Shown: piece after piece, positions 19,775 through 27,181 of the stretch
How the letters are laid out: every line of letters begins with the position of its first letter
Numbering within the stretch: the first letter of the stretch is position 1
NCBI GenBank assembly: GCA_030019255.1
Contig: JASEFK010000018.1
Span: forward strand, 420 to 46,751
Direction: 5' to 3'
Source: Actinomycetota bacterium
GTDB taxonomy: Bacteria; Actinomycetota; Geothermincolia; Geothermincolales; RBG-13-55-18
DNA: 46,332 bases
Notes under the pieces: generated by a model
The model's input: the letters and a program-made list of their open reading frames with translations, nothing else
What the model was told of the DNA's origin: nothing
Databases searched by the model: none
Translations under genes and position numbers: made by a program

Positions 19775-20851
19775 ATGGAGGAGAGGGTGAACCTGGACGA
19801 CGTGATGGAGCTGGAGCAGCGGGACCCTGGGGGAATGCTCACCGCCGTGGAATCCTTTCCCCGGCAGTGCAGGGAGGCCTTGCGCATGGGGCGTGACCTC
19901 GTGGACCTCCCGGACGGGGAGGGTATCCGGCGCCTGGCTTACCTGGGCATGGGAGGCTCGGCCATCGGCGGGGATATCCTACGCGCCCTGCTTGAGGAGG
20001 CCACCGGGCTCCCCATAGGGGTGCACCGCTCCTACCGCCTCCCCGCCCTCCTTGGCCCGGATACCCTGGCCGTGGCGGCCAGCTATTCCGGGAACACCGA
20101 GGAGACCCTCTCCGCCTACGACGATGCCATATACTTGGGGTGCCGCCTCCTGGTTCTCACCTCGGGGGGACAGCTCCTGGAAAAGGCCCGCGGTTACCGG
20201 CATTCCTGCGTGGTCCTCCCGGCCGGGCTTCAGCCGCGGGCGGCCCTTGGATATCTCTTTTTGCCCGCCGCGGCGGTTGTGGAGCGCCTGGGGCTTATGC
20301 AGGGCTTCATCCGGGTAGCCTACGAGGCGGCGGACTACCTGGAGGAGAAGGCGGCGGTGTGGGGTCGCATTTCCTCCACGGGTCGCAACTTCGCCAAGCA
20401 GATGGCCTTGCGCCTGGCGGGAAAGATACCGGTGGTTTACGGCACGGAAGGGCTGCTGGAGGTGGCCGCCTACCGCTGGAAATGCCAGTTCAACGAGAAT
20501 TCCAAGGTCCCCGCCTTCCACCACGTCCTTCCGGAGATGAACCACAACGAGATCGTGGGATGGCACAGGCCGGACGATTTCAGCCGGCGCGTGGAGGTCA
20601 TCTTCCTCCTGGAGGAGGATGCCCACCCCCGCGTGGCGAAGCGGGTGGAAATAACCGCGGACATCCTGCGCGAGAAGGTGGGCGGAGTGACTGTTATCCG
20701 GGTGGGGGGCCGCACCCGTACGGAGAAACTGCTGGGCGCCATCTTCTTGGGCGACTTCGTCAGCGTCTACCTGGCCTTGCTCAACGGCGTGGACCCCACC
20801 CCCGTGGAGAGCATCGCCCTGCTCAAGGAGCGCATGGCCGGGGAGGGCTGA
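19775..20851 (+). CDS. Bifunctional phosphoglucose/phosphomannose isomerase
   Basis: It interconverts glucose-6-P or mannose-6-P with fructose-6-P. It has 358 aa with the two-SIS-domain layout of the PGI/PMI family: LGMGGSAIGGDILRALL (residues 57-73), SYSGNTEETLSAY (about 104-116), and the conserved ENSKVPAFHHVLPEMNHNEI near residue 245, where Glu and His act in catalysis. The family occurs in archaea, thermophiles and actinobacteria. ATG 19775 follows AAAGGAGCGGCC. Next to manB, it links fructose-6-P to mannose-1-P. Confidence 0.92.
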   Translation: MEERVNLDDVMELEQRDPGGMLTAVESFPRQCREALRMGRDLVDLPDGEGIRRLAYLGMGGSAIGGDILRALLEEATGLPIGVHRSYRLPALLGPDTLAVAASYSGNTEETLSAYDDAIYLGCRLLVLTSGGQLLEKARGYRHSCVVLPAGLQPRAALGYLFLPAAAVVERLGLMQGFIRVAYEAADYLEEKAAVWGRISSTGRNFAKQMALRLAGKIPVVYGTEGLLEVAAYRWKCQFNENSKVPAFHHVLPEMNHNEIVGWHRPDDFSRRVEVIFLLEEDAHPRVAKRVEITADILREKVGGVTVIRVGGRTRTEKLLGAIFLGDFVSVYLALLNGVDPTPVESIALLKERMAGEG

Positions 20852-20941
20852 CGGCGGCGATCGTGCGCCGGGGGGGAGGGGTCGGTTGAGGGTAATCTTT
20901 CGCTTCCCCTCCGCGGGAGCGGGAGTTCGGGGCTGGTGGGG

Positions 20942-21048
20942 GCGGAGGTCCGCAGGCGTGATGTCACCGACCCCGGGGAGGGTTTCGGCTGGAACGTTAA
21001 GGCTGCAAAACGTGCGGAGGTCCGTGGGCGTGATGTCACCAACCCCGG
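20942..21048 (+). repeat. Direct repeat, two 35-base copies 72 bases apart
   Basis: Copies at 20942-20976 and 21014-21048 agree at 32 of 35 positions. Both start GCGGAGGTCCG and both contain GGCGTGATGTCACC and end CCCCGG. The offset is a multiple of three. The origin is unknown; the copies are too few and too long-spaced for a CRISPR. Confidence 0.85.
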
Positions 21049-21088
21049 ATGCATGGAGAGTCGAGGGCCGAGGCGGTCCCAGGGCGAT

Positions 21089-21158
21089 GCCCGTTCCCTT
21101 GAATTCCCGGTCGCGGGGGGGGACCGCGCGGAAGCGGGCGGCGGCGCGGGGAACGGGC
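21089..21158 (+). repeat. 10-base inverted repeat with 50-base loop upstream of pnp
   Basis: GCCCGTTCCC (21089-21098) is the exact complement of GGGAACGGGC (21149-21158). The loop is G-rich and could itself fold (GGTC pairing GACC). A transcript reaching pnp would carry this stem about 95 bases before the start codon. Confidence 0.6.
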
Positions 21159-21253
21159 CTTGGGGCCGAGAGGACGGCCGGGAATCGGAGCGCGTCGGTT
21201 ACATGTTTGTGCCGTTGGCCATGCGGGATAAGGATGGAGAGGGGAAGAGGAAG

Positions 21254-22099
21254 ATGAAGTCAGGACATGACGGTTCTACGGAGGCGGCGGCGGGGTTCTT
21301 GGCCTCTGTGCTGGAGGGCGAGAGGCTTCCCCTCCCGAAGAAAGCGGTTGTCCTGGGAAGCGGCCAGGGGGAAGCGGTGCCCGCCGCGGCACGGGCAGTG
21401 GAGGTGGCCTTCGAGGAGATACCGGGGTGGCCGCGCGCGGGGGTTCCCGGTCACGCGGGGACTGTTCTCCTGGGAGAGTACGGGGAAAGGGGCGTCCTCT
21501 TCCAGAAGGGCAGGCTCCACTATTACGAGGGCCTGGCCATGGATGAGGTGGCCTTCCCGGTGCGCGTGATGGCCTCCCTCGGGGTGCGGAGGCTGCTGCT
21601 GTGCAACGCGGCGGGAGCCCTGAACCCGGCCTTCGAGCGCGGTTTCCTGATGCTGGTCCGGGATCACGTGAACCTCATGGGGGTGAATCCCCTGCGTGGC
21701 GTGCGGGACGCCGCCGGCACCCCGGCCTTCGTCGATCTCTCCGACCTGTACGACGCGGGGTGCGGCGACTTCCTGCTCGGGAAAGCGCAGGCCGAGGGCT
21801 GGCCGCTGGTGGAGGGGGTGCTGGTGGCGGTTTCCGGGCCCTCCTACGAGACGGGAGCGGAGCTGCGCTTCCTGCGCCTCATAGGCGGAGACGCGGTGTC
21901 CATGAGCCTGGTCCCCGAGGCCCTTTACGCCCGCTACCTGGGAATGAAGGTGAACGGCGTGAGCGTGATAACCAACACCTGGGACCTGCGCAGGCCCCAA
22001 CCCGTCTCCCACGAGGAGGTGCTGCGGACGGCATCCATGTCCGCCCCCGTTCTCAGGAGCCTTATCCAGTCCTGGCTGGAATACGAAACGTCGACGTGA
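21254..22099 (+). CDS. Purine nucleoside phosphorylase (trimeric PNP/MTAP family)
   Basis: It phosphorolyses purine nucleosides to base plus ribose-1-P for purine salvage. It has 281 aa from ATG 21254, behind GGGGAAGAGG. Family motifs: VVLGSGQG (phosphate site), GRLHYYEG, LLLCNAAGALNP, VAVSGPSYETGAELRFL and DAVSMSLVPEA. The GPSYET-AE form is typical of inosine/guanosine PNP (punA/deoD2 type). The frame stays open to 20936 but that part is not homologous, so the later start is preferred. Confidence 0.9.
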   Translation: MKSGHDGSTEAAAGFLASVLEGERLPLPKKAVVLGSGQGEAVPAAARAVEVAFEEIPGWPRAGVPGHAGTVLLGEYGERGVLFQKGRLHYYEGLAMDEVAFPVRVMASLGVRRLLLCNAAGALNPAFERGFLMLVRDHVNLMGVNPLRGVRDAAGTPAFVDLSDLYDAGCGDFLLGKAQAEGWPLVEGVLVAVSGPSYETGAELRFLRLIGGDAVSMSLVPEALYARYLGMKVNGVSVITNTWDLRRPQPVSHEEVLRTASMSAPVLRSLIQSWLEYETST

Positions 22100-22244
22100 G
22101 ATGGTGACCTCCAGTTTCCCCTGCTCGTCCCTCCCCGAGCCGTGTCCCGGCCGTCCCGCGGCGAACCGCTCCCGGCTTACCGGCACGCGTCGTTCCCACG
22201 CCCCCTAAACATTGGTAAATAATGGTATGGCAATATCCATCACC

Positions 22245-22262
22245 AAGGCATCGGGATGCCTT
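22245..22262 (+). other. Perfect hairpin AAGGCAT-CGGG-ATGCCTT
   Basis: A 7-base perfect stem (8 if the loop is tightened) with a CGGG loop. It is followed by GCGTTTCGG rather than a T run, so an intrinsic terminator for pnp is possible but weak. It lies 145 bases after the pnp stop. Confidence 0.4.
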
Positions 22263-22301
22263 GCGTTTCGGTGCGCGCTTTCCGGATTAAAGGTTGAGAG
22301 G

Positions 22302-22340
22302 CCGCCCTGTCAAACCTGTACACATCCGGTGTAAGGGCGG
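22302..22340 (+). other. Nested hairpin upstream of the rplM promoter
   Basis: CCGCCCT (22302-22308) is complementary to AGGGCGG (22334-22340). Inside it, ACAC (22320-22323) pairs with GTGT (22329-22332) around ATCCG. The two-tier layout resembles a small structured RNA or an attenuator. It lies upstream of the predicted -35 box, so it would only be transcribed from a more distal promoter. Confidence 0.35.
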
Positions 22341-22396
22341 GAAGTAAGGTCTCTGATGCCGTACCTTCAAGTAGGCGCTCTTGGGATTGCCTTTCC

Positions 22397-22425
22397 TTGA
22401 CACCGGGAGGGGCGGCCTCTATCAT
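22397..22425 (+). promoter_or_regulatory. Strong sigma-70-type promoter for rplM-rpsI
   Basis: TTGACA (22397-22402) is a perfect -35 box. A 17-base spacer leads to TATCAT (22420-22425), 5 of 6 matches to TATAAT. Transcription would start near 22432, giving a leader of about 36 bases before the rplM ATG. Confidence 0.85.
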
Positions 22426-22467
22426 TATAGTTTGTCGTGCTGTGAAAAAGTGACGAGGCGACGCGGT

Positions 22468-22905
22468 ATGATGAAGACCTACAGCACCAAGAAGGCGGAC
22501 ATACAGCGCCGGTGGTACCTGGTGGACGCCCAGGGCATGGTCCTGGGGAGGCTGGCCTCCGAGGTGGCCAAGATCCTCAAGGGCAAGAACAAGACCATCT
22601 ACGTTCCCCATATGGACGTGGGCGACCACGTGGTGGTGGTCAACGCGGACAAGGTGGTCCTCACCGGCGACAAGTTGGACAAGAAGAAGTACTACCGGCA
22701 TTCCGGTTACCCGGGAGGTCTGCGGGAGTTCACCTACCGCACCCTCATGCGGGACAAGCCGGAGCTGGTGGTGGAGAAGGCGGTGCGGGGGATGCTCCCC
22801 AAGAACCGCCTAGGCCGGGCCATGATCCGGAAGCTGCACGTGTACGCCGGACCGGATCACCCCCACCAGGCCCAGAAGCCGGAAAAGATCTCTTTGGGCG
22901 CTTGA
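22468..22905 (+). CDS. rplM: 50S ribosomal protein L13
   Basis: L13 is an early 23S-binding assembly protein. It has 145 aa, with [35 protein letters not shown] and the L13 signature [20 protein letters not shown] 22468 is 9 bases after GAGG (22455-22458); a second ATG at 22471 gives the more typical [11 protein letters not shown] start. It is the first gene after the strong promoter. Confidence 0.97.
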   Translation: MMKTYSTKKADIQRRWYLVDAQGMVLGRLASEVAKILKGKNKTIYVPHMDVGDHVVVVNADKVVLTGDKLDKKKYYRHSGYPGGLREFTYRTLMRDKPELVVEKAVRGMLPKNRLGRAMIRKLHVYAGPDHPHQAQKPEKISLGA

Positions 22906-22928
22906 GCATGGGAAGGCAGGTGTGACCT

Positions 22929-23321
22929 TTGCCGCAGCATCTGGGTTACGGAACGGGCAGGAGGAAGGAGGCCGTGGCCAGGGTATGGCTGTACCCCGGC
23001 GAGGGCGAATTCGTCATCAACGGCAGGAGCCTGGAGGAATATTTTCCCCGTCAGACCCTGCGGGACCAGATCATGCAGGCCCTGGTGGCCGCGGGTAGCG
23101 TGGGACGCTACAAGGTGGTGGCCACCATCCGGGGAGGGGGCATTTCCGGTCAGGCCGGGGCCCTCCGCCACGGCATAGCCCGCGCCCTGGTGGACTGCGA
23201 CGAGACCCTCCGTTCCGAGCTGAAGAAGGCCGGACTCTTGCGCCGCGACCCCCGCATGAAGGAGCGCAAGAAGTACGGCCTCAAGAAAGCGCGCAAGCGA
23301 CCCCAGTTCTCCAAGCGCTGA
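22929..23321 (+). CDS. rpsI: 30S ribosomal protein S9
   Basis: S9 has a C-terminal tail that reaches the P-site tRNA. It has 130 aa: [20 protein letters not shown] near the start, [19 protein letters not shown] in the middle and the invariant tail [12 protein letters not shown]. The start is TTG 22929 behind GGAAGGCAGGTGTG. Confidence 0.97.
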   Translation: MPQHLGYGTGRRKEAVARVWLYPGEGEFVINGRSLEEYFPRQTLRDQIMQALVAAGSVGRYKVVATIRGGGISGQAGALRHGIARALVDCDETLRSELKKAGLLRRDPRMKERKKYGLKKARKRPQFSKR

Positions 23322-23441
23322 CCTCCCGGATTCAGAGAGTATTCCCATTTCTTGGAGAGGCTATACCGCCCTGTGCAGCTTCATGTTTGTTCCATCACCA
23401 AGAGCCTCGGCGCGAAACCGGGTGCCAGGACCACGCTTGCC

Positions 23442-23471
23442 TTGAAGGCCGGAAAGTCAGGGTGCTATAGT
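23442..23471 (+). promoter_or_regulatory. Candidate promoter for glmM-glmS
   Basis: TTGAAG (23442-23447), an 18-base spacer and TATAGT (23466-23471) resemble a sigma-70 promoter; the -10 box matches 5 of 6. It lies in the 254-base gap after rpsI, about 100 bases before the glmM start. Confidence 0.55.
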
Positions 23472-23575
23472 CCTTTAGGGGCGTTGGGAGAATAAAAAAT
23501 CGGGCCTTGGACGGGAGTGACAGTGAGGAGCCGTTTCCGGGTCCGGGCCGAGCGAGCATAGGATAGGACGGAGGC

Positions 23576-24934
23576 ATGGGAAGGGGAGACGACGAGCGGC
23601 CCCGCCTCTTCGGGACCGACGGGGTGAGGGGAGAGGCCAACGTGGAGCTCACCCCCGAGTTGGCCATGCGCCTGGGCTGGGCGGCCGTGGAGGTGTTGGC
23701 CGGCGACAACCCCAGGCCACGCTTGCTGCTGGGAAAGGACACCAGGCTGTCCGGGGACATGTTGGAGGCGGCCCTGGTGGCGGGGATCTGCTCTGCGGGA
23801 GGCGAGGTGGAGCTCCTGGGGGTGGTCCCCACCCCGGCGGTAGCCTACCTCACCTGTTCCAGGGGGGCCGACGCGGGGGTGGTTATCTCCGCTTCCCATA
23901 ACCCGGCTCGGGACAACGGCATCAAGTTCTTCCACCGGGACGGCTACAAGCTCCCCGACGAGCTGGAGCGGGAGATGGAACGCCTGGTGGGGGGCGTCGA
24001 GTCCCACCCCAAGCCGCGCGGGGACCAGGTGGGATGTTCCCGCCCGGCGGCCGGAGCGGAGGAGGAATACCTGGAACACCTGCTTTCCGTGGCCCGGCCC
24101 GACCTCTCCGGGATAAAGGTGGTGGTGGACTGCGCCCACGGGGCATCCTATCGAGTGGCCCCGGAGCTGCTGCGCCGCCTGGGAGCCCGGGTGGTGTCCC
24201 TGCACGTGGAACCCGACGGGTTGAACATCAACCGGGAATGCGGTTCCACCCACTGTGCGACCCTGCAGAAGAGGGTGGTTGAGGAAGGGGCCCTGCTGGG
24301 CCTGGCCTTCGACGGAGACGCCGATCGCCTGATCGCCGTGGACGAGGAGGGGAACCTGGTGGACGGGGACCACATCATGGCCATCTGCGCGGTGCGCATG
24401 AAGGAGGAGGGGACCCTCAGGGACAACGCGGTGGTGGTCACGGTCATGTCCAACCTGGGATTCCACCTGGCCATGGAGCGGGAGGGGATAAAGGTCCACC
24501 AGACGGCGGTGGGCGACCGCTACGTGCTGGAGAGGATGCTAGAGGGGGGCTTCAACCTGGGAGGAGAGCAGTCGGGCCACATCATCTTCCTGGATCACTC
24601 CACCACCGGGGACGGGCTGGTGACCGCGCTCAAGCTCCTAGAAGCGGTGAGGGAGACGGGGGAGAGACTTTCCGACCTCTCGCGGCTGGTGGTCAAGGTG
24701 CCGCAGGTGCTGGTCAACGTGAGGGTCAGGGACAAGGAGGCCTGGAGGGAGCACGAAGCCCTGCTTTCCGCCCTGCGGTCCTGGGAGGAGCGCCTGGGGG
24801 ACCGGGGACGGGTACTCCTGCGTCCCTCGGGTACGGAACCCGTCCTCAGGGTGATGGTGGAAGCCCTGGACGGCGAGCTGGCCGAGAGGGCGGTCCGGGA
24901 GCTGGCCGCCCTGGTGGAGAGGGAGATGGGTTGA
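23576..24934 (+). CDS. glmM: Phosphoglucosamine mutase
   Basis: It converts glucosamine-6-P to glucosamine-1-P on the way to UDP-GlcNAc for peptidoglycan. It has 452 aa. The N-terminus RLFGTDGVRGEAN is the GlmM signature. The catalytic phospho-Ser is in ISASHNP (Ser107), the metal loop is FDGDADR, the sugar loop is GGEQSGH (GlmM-type) and the phosphate loop is RPSGTEPVLRVM. glmS begins 1 base after its stop, so substrate supply and use are coupled. Confidence 0.97.
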   Translation: MGRGDDERPRLFGTDGVRGEANVELTPELAMRLGWAAVEVLAGDNPRPRLLLGKDTRLSGDMLEAALVAGICSAGGEVELLGVVPTPAVAYLTCSRGADAGVVISASHNPARDNGIKFFHRDGYKLPDELEREMERLVGGVESHPKPRGDQVGCSRPAAGAEEEYLEHLLSVARPDLSGIKVVVDCAHGASYRVAPELLRRLGARVVSLHVEPDGLNINRECGSTHCATLQKRVVEEGALLGLAFDGDADRLIAVDEEGNLVDGDHIMAICAVRMKEEGTLRDNAVVVTVMSNLGFHLAMEREGIKVHQTAVGDRYVLERMLEGGFNLGGEQSGHIIFLDHSTTGDGLVTALKLLEAVRETGERLSDLSRLVVKVPQVLVNVRVRDKEAWREHEALLSALRSWEERLGDRGRVLLRPSGTEPVLRVMVEALDGELAERAVRELAALVEREMG

Positions 24935-24935
24935 G

Positions 24936-26762
24936 TTGTGCGGCATCGTGGGCTACTCGGGACACAGGCCGGTTGCCGCCACCCTCTTCCACGGCCTGCG
25001 CCGCCTTGAATACCGCGGTTACGACTCGGCGGGCCTGGGCATCCAGGAGGAGGGCGGTATAAGGGTGGTCAAGCGGCGGGGCAACCTGGACCACCTGGAG
25101 CCGCACCTCGGGGAACTGCCTACTGAGGGGGGCACCGGTATCGCCCATACCCGCTGGGCCACCCACGGGATACCCTCCACGGAGAACGCCCACCCGCACC
25201 TGGACTGTACGGGGCGGATAGCCGTGGTGCACAACGGCATCATCGAGAACTTCCAGGAACTGGAAAAGGAACTCACCTCGCGTGGCCACCGCTTTCGCTC
25301 TCGCACTGACACCGAGGTGCTCGTGCACCTGGTTGAGGAGAACTACCACGGGGACCTCCTGGAGGCGGTGCGCGCCGCGTTGCCCGAAATAAGGGGGACC
25401 TACGCCGCGGTCTTCATGAGCGTCGGGGAGCCGGGGGTCCTGGTGGGCGCACGCCGGGACAGTCCCCTGCTCATCGGGCTGGGGGAGGGGGAGAACTTCC
25501 TGGCTTCGGCCACCCTGGCCTTCCTGGATTTCACCCGCCGGGCGGTTTCCCTGGAGAACGGCGACCTGGTAAGAGTTACCAGCAATGACTGGAAGATTGT
25601 GGATATTTCCGGTGAAGCCGTGGAGAGGAGGGTCTTCGAGGTCCCCTTCGACGCCACGGCGGTGGAGAAGGGCGGCTACGCCGATTTCATGCTCAAGGAG
25701 ATCCACGAGCAGCCCCAGGCCTGGATGGATACCCTGCGGGGAAGGTCGGGCCCCGGGGGAAGGCTGCGCATCGAGGAACTGGAGGCTGACCGGTTCGACC
25801 TCCGCGAGATCAACCGCATCATCTTCGTCTCCTGCGGCACCTCCTACCACGCCTCCCTCCTGGGGCGCTACGTCATGGAGGGATGGATGGACATCCCCGT
25901 GGAGGTGGACATATCCTCGGAGTTCTATTACCGCGCCCCCAAGCTCGACCCGCACTGCCTGGTGGTGGCGGTCAGCCAGTCCGGGGAAACGGCGGACACC
26001 ATGAGCGCAGTGCGCTGGGCCAAGCACTGCGGCGCTCCCACCCTGGCCGTGGTCAACGTGGTGGGGAGCATGATGGCCAGGGAGTCGGACGGCGTGCTGT
26101 ATACCCATGCCGGACCGGAGATAGGGGTGGCGGCCACCAAGACCTTCCTGGCCCAGGTGGCGGCGGTCTATCTGCTGGGCCTCTACCTGGGGCAGGAGCG
26201 GGGACTCCTGGGGCCGGAATTCGTGAGCCGGACCTTCCGGGAGCTGGAGGACCTCGCCGGCCGAATCGAAGAGGTGCTCGGGGACACGGAGCAGGTGGAA
26301 CGTTGCGCCGACAAGTACTGCCGCTGCGAGGATTTTCTCTTCCTGGGACGAAACATAAACTATCCCCTGGCCATGGAGGCGGCCCTGAAGCTCAAGGAGA
26401 TATCCTACATCCACGCCGAGGGATATCCCGCGGGAGAGATGAAGCACGGCCCCATCGCCCTTCTGCACCCAGGCTTCCCGGTGGTAGCCCTGGTGCCGCG
26501 GGATTCCGTTTACCCCAAGATGAGGGGCAACGTCGAGGAGGTGAGAGCCCGCCAGGCCCCGGTCATCGCCGTGGCCACGCGAGGGGATGTGGAAATCGGA
26601 CGTTGCTGTGAAGAGGTCATCTACGTCCCAGAGGTGAAGCCACAGTACTACCCGGTGGTCATGGCACCGGCCCTGCAGCTCTTCGCCTACCACGTGGCCA
26701 AGATGCGGGGATGCAACGTGGACCAGCCGCGCAACCTGGCCAAGACGGTCACCGTGGAGTGA
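24936..26762 (+). CDS. glmS: Glutamine-fructose-6-phosphate aminotransferase (isomerizing)
   Basis: It makes glucosamine-6-P from fructose-6-P and glutamine. It has 608 aa. The start is TTG 24936, so that Cys2 of MCGIVGYSG is the N-terminal nucleophile of the class II glutamine amidotransferase domain (about residues 1-220; AHTRWATHG and HNGIIENFQEL present). Two SIS isomerase domains follow (SCGTSYHASLLGRYV, SQSGETADT). The end LAKTVTVE is the family C-terminus that closes the active site. Confidence 0.97.
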   Translation: MCGIVGYSGHRPVAATLFHGLRRLEYRGYDSAGLGIQEEGGIRVVKRRGNLDHLEPHLGELPTEGGTGIAHTRWATHGIPSTENAHPHLDCTGRIAVVHNGIIENFQELEKELTSRGHRFRSRTDTEVLVHLVEENYHGDLLEAVRAALPEIRGTYAAVFMSVGEPGVLVGARRDSPLLIGLGEGENFLASATLAFLDFTRRAVSLENGDLVRVTSNDWKIVDISGEAVERRVFEVPFDATAVEKGGYADFMLKEIHEQPQAWMDTLRGRSGPGGRLRIEELEADRFDLREINRIIFVSCGTSYHASLLGRYVMEGWMDIPVEVDISSEFYYRAPKLDPHCLVVAVSQSGETADTMSAVRWAKHCGAPTLAVVNVVGSMMARESDGVLYTHAGPEIGVAATKTFLAQVAAVYLLGLYLGQERGLLGPEFVSRTFRELEDLAGRIEEVLGDTEQVERCADKYCRCEDFLFLGRNINYPLAMEAALKLKEISYIHAEGYPAGEMKHGPIALLHPGFPVVALVPRDSVYPKMRGNVEEVRARQAPVIAVATRGDVEIGRCCEEVIYVPEVKPQYYPVVMAPALQLFAYHVAKMRGCNVDQPRNLAKTVTVE

Positions 26763-26794
26763 GTTGTACGGAGCCGCCGGAGGAGAGGAGGTCC

Positions 26795-27181
26795 ATGCAG
26801 GTCCTGGGAATAGGCGTGGACATGGTGGAGATCGCCAGGATCGAGAGGGCGCTGGCGCGACACGAGAAGTTCGCGTCTCGCCTTTTTTCCGCCCGGGAGC
26901 GGGAGAGGTGCCTGGACTGCGCCCGTCCCGCCAGGCGCTTCGCCGCGTGCTTCGCGGCCAAGGAGGCCGCCTCCAAGGCCATGGGAACGGGGATAAGGGG
27001 GTTTTCCTGGCGGGAGCTGGAACTTCTGGCCGACGAGAAGGGACGCCCGGTACTGATGCTCTCCGGAAAGGCACGGGAGGTCGCTTCCCGCATGGGCATA
27101 CGGGAGATACTGGTGAGCGTTACCCACACCCGGGACGCGGCCCTGGCCGTCGCCCAGGCGCTGGGGAAGGATGAGCGATGA
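26795..27181 (+). CDS. acpS: Holo-acyl carrier protein synthase
   Basis: It transfers 4'-phosphopantetheine from CoA to acyl carrier protein. It has 128 aa from ATG 26795 after GGAGAGGAGG. Motifs: GIGVDMVEIARIERAL (metal-binding Asp), FAAKEAASKAMGTGI (Glu-Lys pair) and VSVTHTRDAALAVA. It overlaps the next gene by 4 bases (ATGA). Confidence 0.96.
   Translation: MQVLGIGVDMVEIARIERALARHEKFASRLFSARERERCLDCARPARRFAACFAAKEAASKAMGTGIRGFSWRELELLADEKGRPVLMLSGKAREVASRMGIREILVSVTHTRDAALAVAQALGKDER

Larger units (their letters stand above)
20852..21253 (+). other. Repeat-bearing intergenic region upstream of pnp
   Basis: The 402 bases between the isomerase stop and the chosen pnp start are open in the pnp frame, but their translation has no PNP homology and low-complexity Gly/Arg character. 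They contain a 35-base direct repeat and a 10-base inverted repeat (both listed). I did not find a clear promoter. Confidence 0.6.
22100..22396 (+). other. Gene-free region upstream of the rplM promoter
   Basis: No coding potential is apparent between the pnp stop and the rplM promoter. The segment becomes AT-rich at 22207-22240 and contains two potential RNA hairpins (22245-22262 and 22302-22340, listed separately). Confidence 0.6.

Noticed and set aside
20942-21048. CRISPR-like repeat
   Set aside because: Only two copies with a 37-base gap, three mismatches, and no cas genes anywhere in the window.
20936-21253. N-terminal extension of purine nucleoside phosphorylase (frame open to 20936)
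   Set aside because: The extra 106 residues are Gly/Arg-rich with no PNP similarity and contain the direct repeats; ATG 21254 has a suitable SD and gives the family length.
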